This document shows, piece by piece, positions 62,583-64,000 of a stretch of DNA of 64,000 nucleotides. The notes below the pieces were generated by a model, which saw nothing but the letters and a program-made list of their open reading frames with translations, made no database searches and was not told where the DNA came from. The position numbers were made by a program, and so were the translations under genes. Positions within the stretch are counted from its first letter, which is position 1, and every line of letters starts with the position of its first letter. Origin of the DNA: Actinoplanes sp. N902-109 (GTDB lineage Bacteria > Actinomycetota > Actinomycetes > Mycobacteriales > Micromonosporaceae); NCBI RefSeq assembly GCF_000389965.1, contig NC_021191.1, positions 2,233,501 through 2,297,500 of the forward strand. The letters run 5' to 3'.

Positions 62583-62611
62583 GGTGTGGCCGGATGATCT
62601 CCGGCCACACC
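62583..62611 (+). terminator. Hairpin between livK and livH
   Basis: GGTGTGGCCGG (62583-62593) pairs perfectly with CCGGCCACACC (62601-62611), loop ATGATCT. No T-tract follows. It is 26 bp before livH and could be an attenuator or mRNA-processing site that gives excess binding protein. Confidence 0.65.
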
Positions 62612-62636
62612 GACCTCGTCGTTTCAGGAGCCCCTC

Positions 62637-63587
62637 GTGAATTTCTCCGGTCTGATCCATGACTTCGGACCGCTGACCATCACCGGGCTGACGCAGGGCG
62701 CCATCATCGCGCTCTTCGCGCTCGGTTACACGCTGGTCTACGGTGTCCTTCGGCTTATCAACTTCGCCCACTCGGAAGTCTTTCTGCTGGGTACGTACGC
62801 GTGCCTGATCGTGTGGGGTTTCTTCGGCCTGGACCAGAACTCGGCAACGCCGTCGATGTTCGCGGTCATTGGTTTTCTGTTGCTGGGACTGGTGGCGGCG
62901 ATCGTCGCCTCGGGCGCGACGGCGCTGGTGGTGGAGCTGGTCGCGTACCGGCCGCTGCGCCGGCGTAACGCGCCGCCGCTGGCGTTCCTGATCACCGCGA
63001 TCGGTGCCTCGCTGGCGATCTCCGAGACCGTCGGTGTGGTGACCCAGCGCAACGTGAAGGGTGTCCCGCCGCTGATCCGGCAGACGGACGTCTTCGTGCT
63101 GGGCAACATGCACGTGACGAACCTGCAGATCCTGATCATCCTGGTGGCGCTCGCGTCGATGTTCGTGCTGGACCGCTTCATCAACCGGTCGCGGCTGGGC
63201 CGGGGTATCCGCGCGGTGGCGCAGAACCCGGACAGCGCGGCGCTGATGGGCGTCAACAAGAGCCGGGTCATCGCGCTGGTGTTCCTCATCGGTGGTCTGA
63301 TGGCCGGCATCGCGGCGGTCATGTACGACATGAAGATCGGCACGACCCGGTTCGACGCCGGCTTCCTGCTGGGCATCGAGGCGTTCACCGCGGCGGTGCT
63401 GGGTGGTATCGGCAACCTGCGGGGTGCACTGCTCGGCGGCATCATGCTGGGCGTGCTGCAGAACTGGGCGGCTGGCCTGTTCGGCACGGCGTGGCTGCAC
63501 GCGGCGTCGTTCATCCTGCTGGTGCTGATCCTGCTGTTCCGCCCGACGGGTCTGCTGGGCGAGTCGCTGGGGAAGGCACGGGCATGA
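62637..63587 (+). CDS. livH: Branched-chain amino-acid ABC transporter permease LivH
   Basis: A 316-residue integral membrane protein with about eight helices and LivH-type signatures: GLTQGAIIALFALGYTLVYG, LRLINFAHSEVFLLGTYAC, FINRSRLGRGIRAVAQNPDS and the cytoplasmic loop AVLGGIGNLRGALLGGIMLG. It pairs with LivM (4-bp overlap) and receives substrate from LivK. GTG start. Confidence 0.96.
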   Translation: MNFSGLIHDFGPLTITGLTQGAIIALFALGYTLVYGVLRLINFAHSEVFLLGTYACLIVWGFFGLDQNSATPSMFAVIGFLLLGLVAAIVASGATALVVELVAYRPLRRRNAPPLAFLITAIGASLAISETVGVVTQRNVKGVPPLIRQTDVFVLGNMHVTNLQILIILVALASMFVLDRFINRSRLGRGIRAVAQNPDSAALMGVNKSRVIALVFLIGGLMAGIAAVMYDMKIGTTRFDAGFLLGIEAFTAAVLGGIGNLRGALLGGIMLGVLQNWAAGLFGTAWLHAASFILLVLILLFRPTGLLGESLGKARA

Positions 63588-64000
63588 TCGACTTGGACAA
63601 AGAGGGCGCGCAGAGCGCGGAGGCTCCGGCGAAGCGCAGCTGGCGCAGCAACGGCGGGGTGCGGGGCTGGTTCGGCCGGCAGCCGTGGTACACCCGGGCG
63701 GTCATCGTCGCGGTGGTGGTCGTGCTGGCCTACCTGCTGCCGTACGCCGCCCAGGTGCCGGTGATCGGCCCGCAGATCGTGACCGAGGGCATCGACTGGC
63801 CGAGTGCGCTGTTCAACATGTCCTACTACGTTCTGCTGGCTCTTGGCCTGAACGTGGTGGTCGGTTTCTCCGGCCTGCTGGACCTGGGCTATGTCGGCTT
63901 CTTCGCGGTGGGCGCGTACACGGTGGCGCTGCTGACCTCGCCGGACAGCATCCTGCACACCGACTGGGCGTGGCTGGCGGCGGTGCCGATCGGCCTGGCC
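63584..64000 (+). CDS. livM: Branched-chain amino-acid ABC transporter permease LivM, 3' end outside window
   Basis: 139 residues are visible. The N-terminal cytoplasmic stretch (DKEGAQSAEAPAKRSW) is followed by transmembrane helices including VIVAVVVVLAYLLPYAAQVP and the LivM region YYVLLALGLNVVVGFSGLLD, LGYVGFFAVGAYTVALL. The ATG overlaps the livH stop. livG/livF should follow outside the window. Confidence 0.95.
   Translation, partial: MIDLDKEGAQSAEAPAKRSWRSNGGVRGWFGRQPWYTRAVIVAVVVVLAYLLPYAAQVPVIGPQIVTEGIDWPSALFNMSYYVLLALGLNVVVGFSGLLDLGYVGFFAVGAYTVALLTSPDSILHTDWAWLAAVPIGLA

Overview
The window is very GC-rich, strongly biased to G/C at third codon positions, uses many GTG/TTG starts and short or absent leaders, and carries the order hisI - trpE - Trp-associated membrane gene - trpC - trpB - trpA - lgt - gltB - gltD - pyk - ANTAR response regulator - branched-chain amino-acid transporter. 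This points to an actinobacterium, most likely of the Micromonosporaceae (Actinoplanes-like). The assignment is an inference from gene content; no 16S gene is present.

Layout. 1-6.3 kb: a PepSY protein and a two-component system, a MocR/PdxR regulator with a convergent amino-acid permease, and a TIGR03085 protein. 6.4-10 kb: a heterodimeric ABC exporter. 10-11.5 kb: a second ribosomal protein S4 gene divergent from a HugZ/DUF2470-like gene, with iron-box-like operators between them. 11.5-15.6 kb: a PQQ-propeller lipoprotein and two divergent TetR/enzyme pairs with visible operators. 15.6-20.2 kb: a lower-GC accessory segment with a CPBP protease, a secreted ricin-lectin/bulb-lectin/M15-peptidase fusion, a broken IS5 transposase fused to a tyrosine-integrase tail, and long non-coding stretches. 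20.2-26.8 kb: an oxidoreductase with a LysR regulator, an EF-hand protein beside an unrecognised 431-residue protein, and an ABC-2 exporter with its TetR regulator. 26.8-29.8 kb: a 987-residue repeat-rich protein of unknown function.

30-40.7 kb: the tryptophan cluster (hisI-trpE-membrane protein, then trpC-trpB-trpA), interrupted by an aldo/keto reductase, an XRE regulator and a small gene, followed by lgt with a tandem-repeat tail and an FAD monooxygenase. 41.8-47.9 kb: gltBD (glutamate synthase). 48-53.8 kb: small membrane and lipoproteins, a truncated solute-binding lipoprotein, a membrane-tethered HTH/carbohydrate-binding protein, and a four-gene overlapping cluster (YbaB-like, ESX/EspC-like, WXG-type protein with a toxin-like C-terminus, candidate immunity protein). 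54-56.3 kb: pyk and tesB. 56.3-57.6 kb: remnants of a divergent TetR/dehydrogenase pair. 57.6-59.7 kb: a DUF308-like membrane protein with a glycine-rich tail. 59.8-60.4 kb: a decayed LAGLIDADG-type gene beside tRNA-Leu(CAA). 60.5-64 kb: a PdtaR-like antiterminator regulator and livK-livH-livM, with livM cut by the window end.

Functionally the core is nitrogen and amino-acid metabolism (tryptophan, glutamate, branched-chain amino-acid uptake), pyruvate kinase and lipoprotein maturation. The most unusual parts are the lectin-peptidase fusion, the ESX/toxin-immunity cluster, the iron-box-controlled S4 paralogue, and several tandem-repeat proteins.
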